This document shows positions 62,016-64,000 of a DNA stretch of 64,000 nt, in pieces. The position numbers were made by a program, and so were the translations under genes. Source of the stretch: Rhodopseudomonas sp. AAP120 (GTDB taxonomy: Bacteria > Pseudomonadota > Alphaproteobacteria > Rhizobiales > Xanthobacteraceae); the NCBI RefSeq assembly GCF_001295845.1, contig NZ_LJIC01000074.1, positions 1 to 64,000 on the forward strand, given 5' to 3'. Under the pieces are notes generated by a model that was not told the DNA's origin, made no database searches, and saw only the letters and a list, made by a program, of their open reading frames with translations. Within the stretch, counting starts at the first letter, position 1. Every line of letters starts with the position of its first letter.

Positions 62016-64000
<1,985 letters not shown>

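Overview
The window looks like chromosomal DNA of a Nitrobacteraceae alphaproteobacterium, most likely Rhodopseudomonas or a close Bradyrhizobium relative. The reasons are its high GC, densely packed genes, an IalB-family protein, a phasin, a DUF1674 (SDHAF4-type) protein, many solute-binding proteins, and intergenic palindromic repeats of the 'CGTCATTGCCGGGCTTGACC' kind. Genus is inferred from gene content, not from a marker gene. The first 15 bases are a G run that looks like a sequencing or contig-end artefact. No phage, transposase, integrase or CRISPR array was seen.

Layout. 1-13.8 kb: mainly housekeeping genes (heparinase-like lyase, rsmB, DUF1674 protein, nuclease, alkaline phosphatase, argG, PAP2 phosphatase, rlmN, IalB protein, two oxidoreductases), with one small unknown overlapping gene pair at 3.2-3.9 kb. 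13.8-16 kb: two large tandem palindromic repeats beside a broken FAD-dependent desaturase whose two ends now face opposite ways, then a TetR regulator with a doubled GGTACC operator. 16-22.9 kb: DUF1232 protein, pterin dehydratase, TAXI-type protein, and a TonB receptor plus PepSY membrane protein under a cobalamin riboswitch and a promoter covered by a perfect 20-bp palindrome. 22.9-35.8 kb: typA, amine oxidase, ppa, M20 peptidase, folD, YggT, tRNA-Ala(CGC), a small acyl-CoA/SDR gene group, a TerB protein and a class III cyclase. 35.8-42.9 kb: cytochrome P450 divergent from an MFS exporter, small secreted proteins, a phasin, a second PepSY protein and an orphan FlgC-like protein.

42.9-64 kb is catabolic and accessory, in three modules. 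(i) A minus-strand operon of an amidohydrolase, a COG0523 metallochaperone GTPase and a complete dipeptide-type ABC importer (SBP, two permeases, two ATPases), next to a divergent MocR/GntR-aminotransferase regulator. (ii) A minus-strand set of SDR, benzaldehyde-lyase-like ThDP enzyme, zinc alcohol dehydrogenase and LivJ-type binding protein, facing a TetR gene across a perfect 22-bp palindrome that overlaps the predicted promoter. This looks like an acyloin (alpha-hydroxy ketone) cleavage pathway. (iii) A LysR gene converging on an amidase plus form-II CoxM/CoxL-type molybdenum hydroxylase subunits, which continue past the right edge. They suggest breakdown of an amide-bearing, possibly N-heterocyclic, compound.

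The most interesting points are the in-place inversion inside the desaturase gene, the layered control (palindrome plus B12 riboswitch) of a siderophore-type receptor, the amidohydrolase/COG0523/ABC/MocR cluster, and the acyloin-lyase cluster with its palindromic operator. All functions are read from sequence motifs. No database search was possible.
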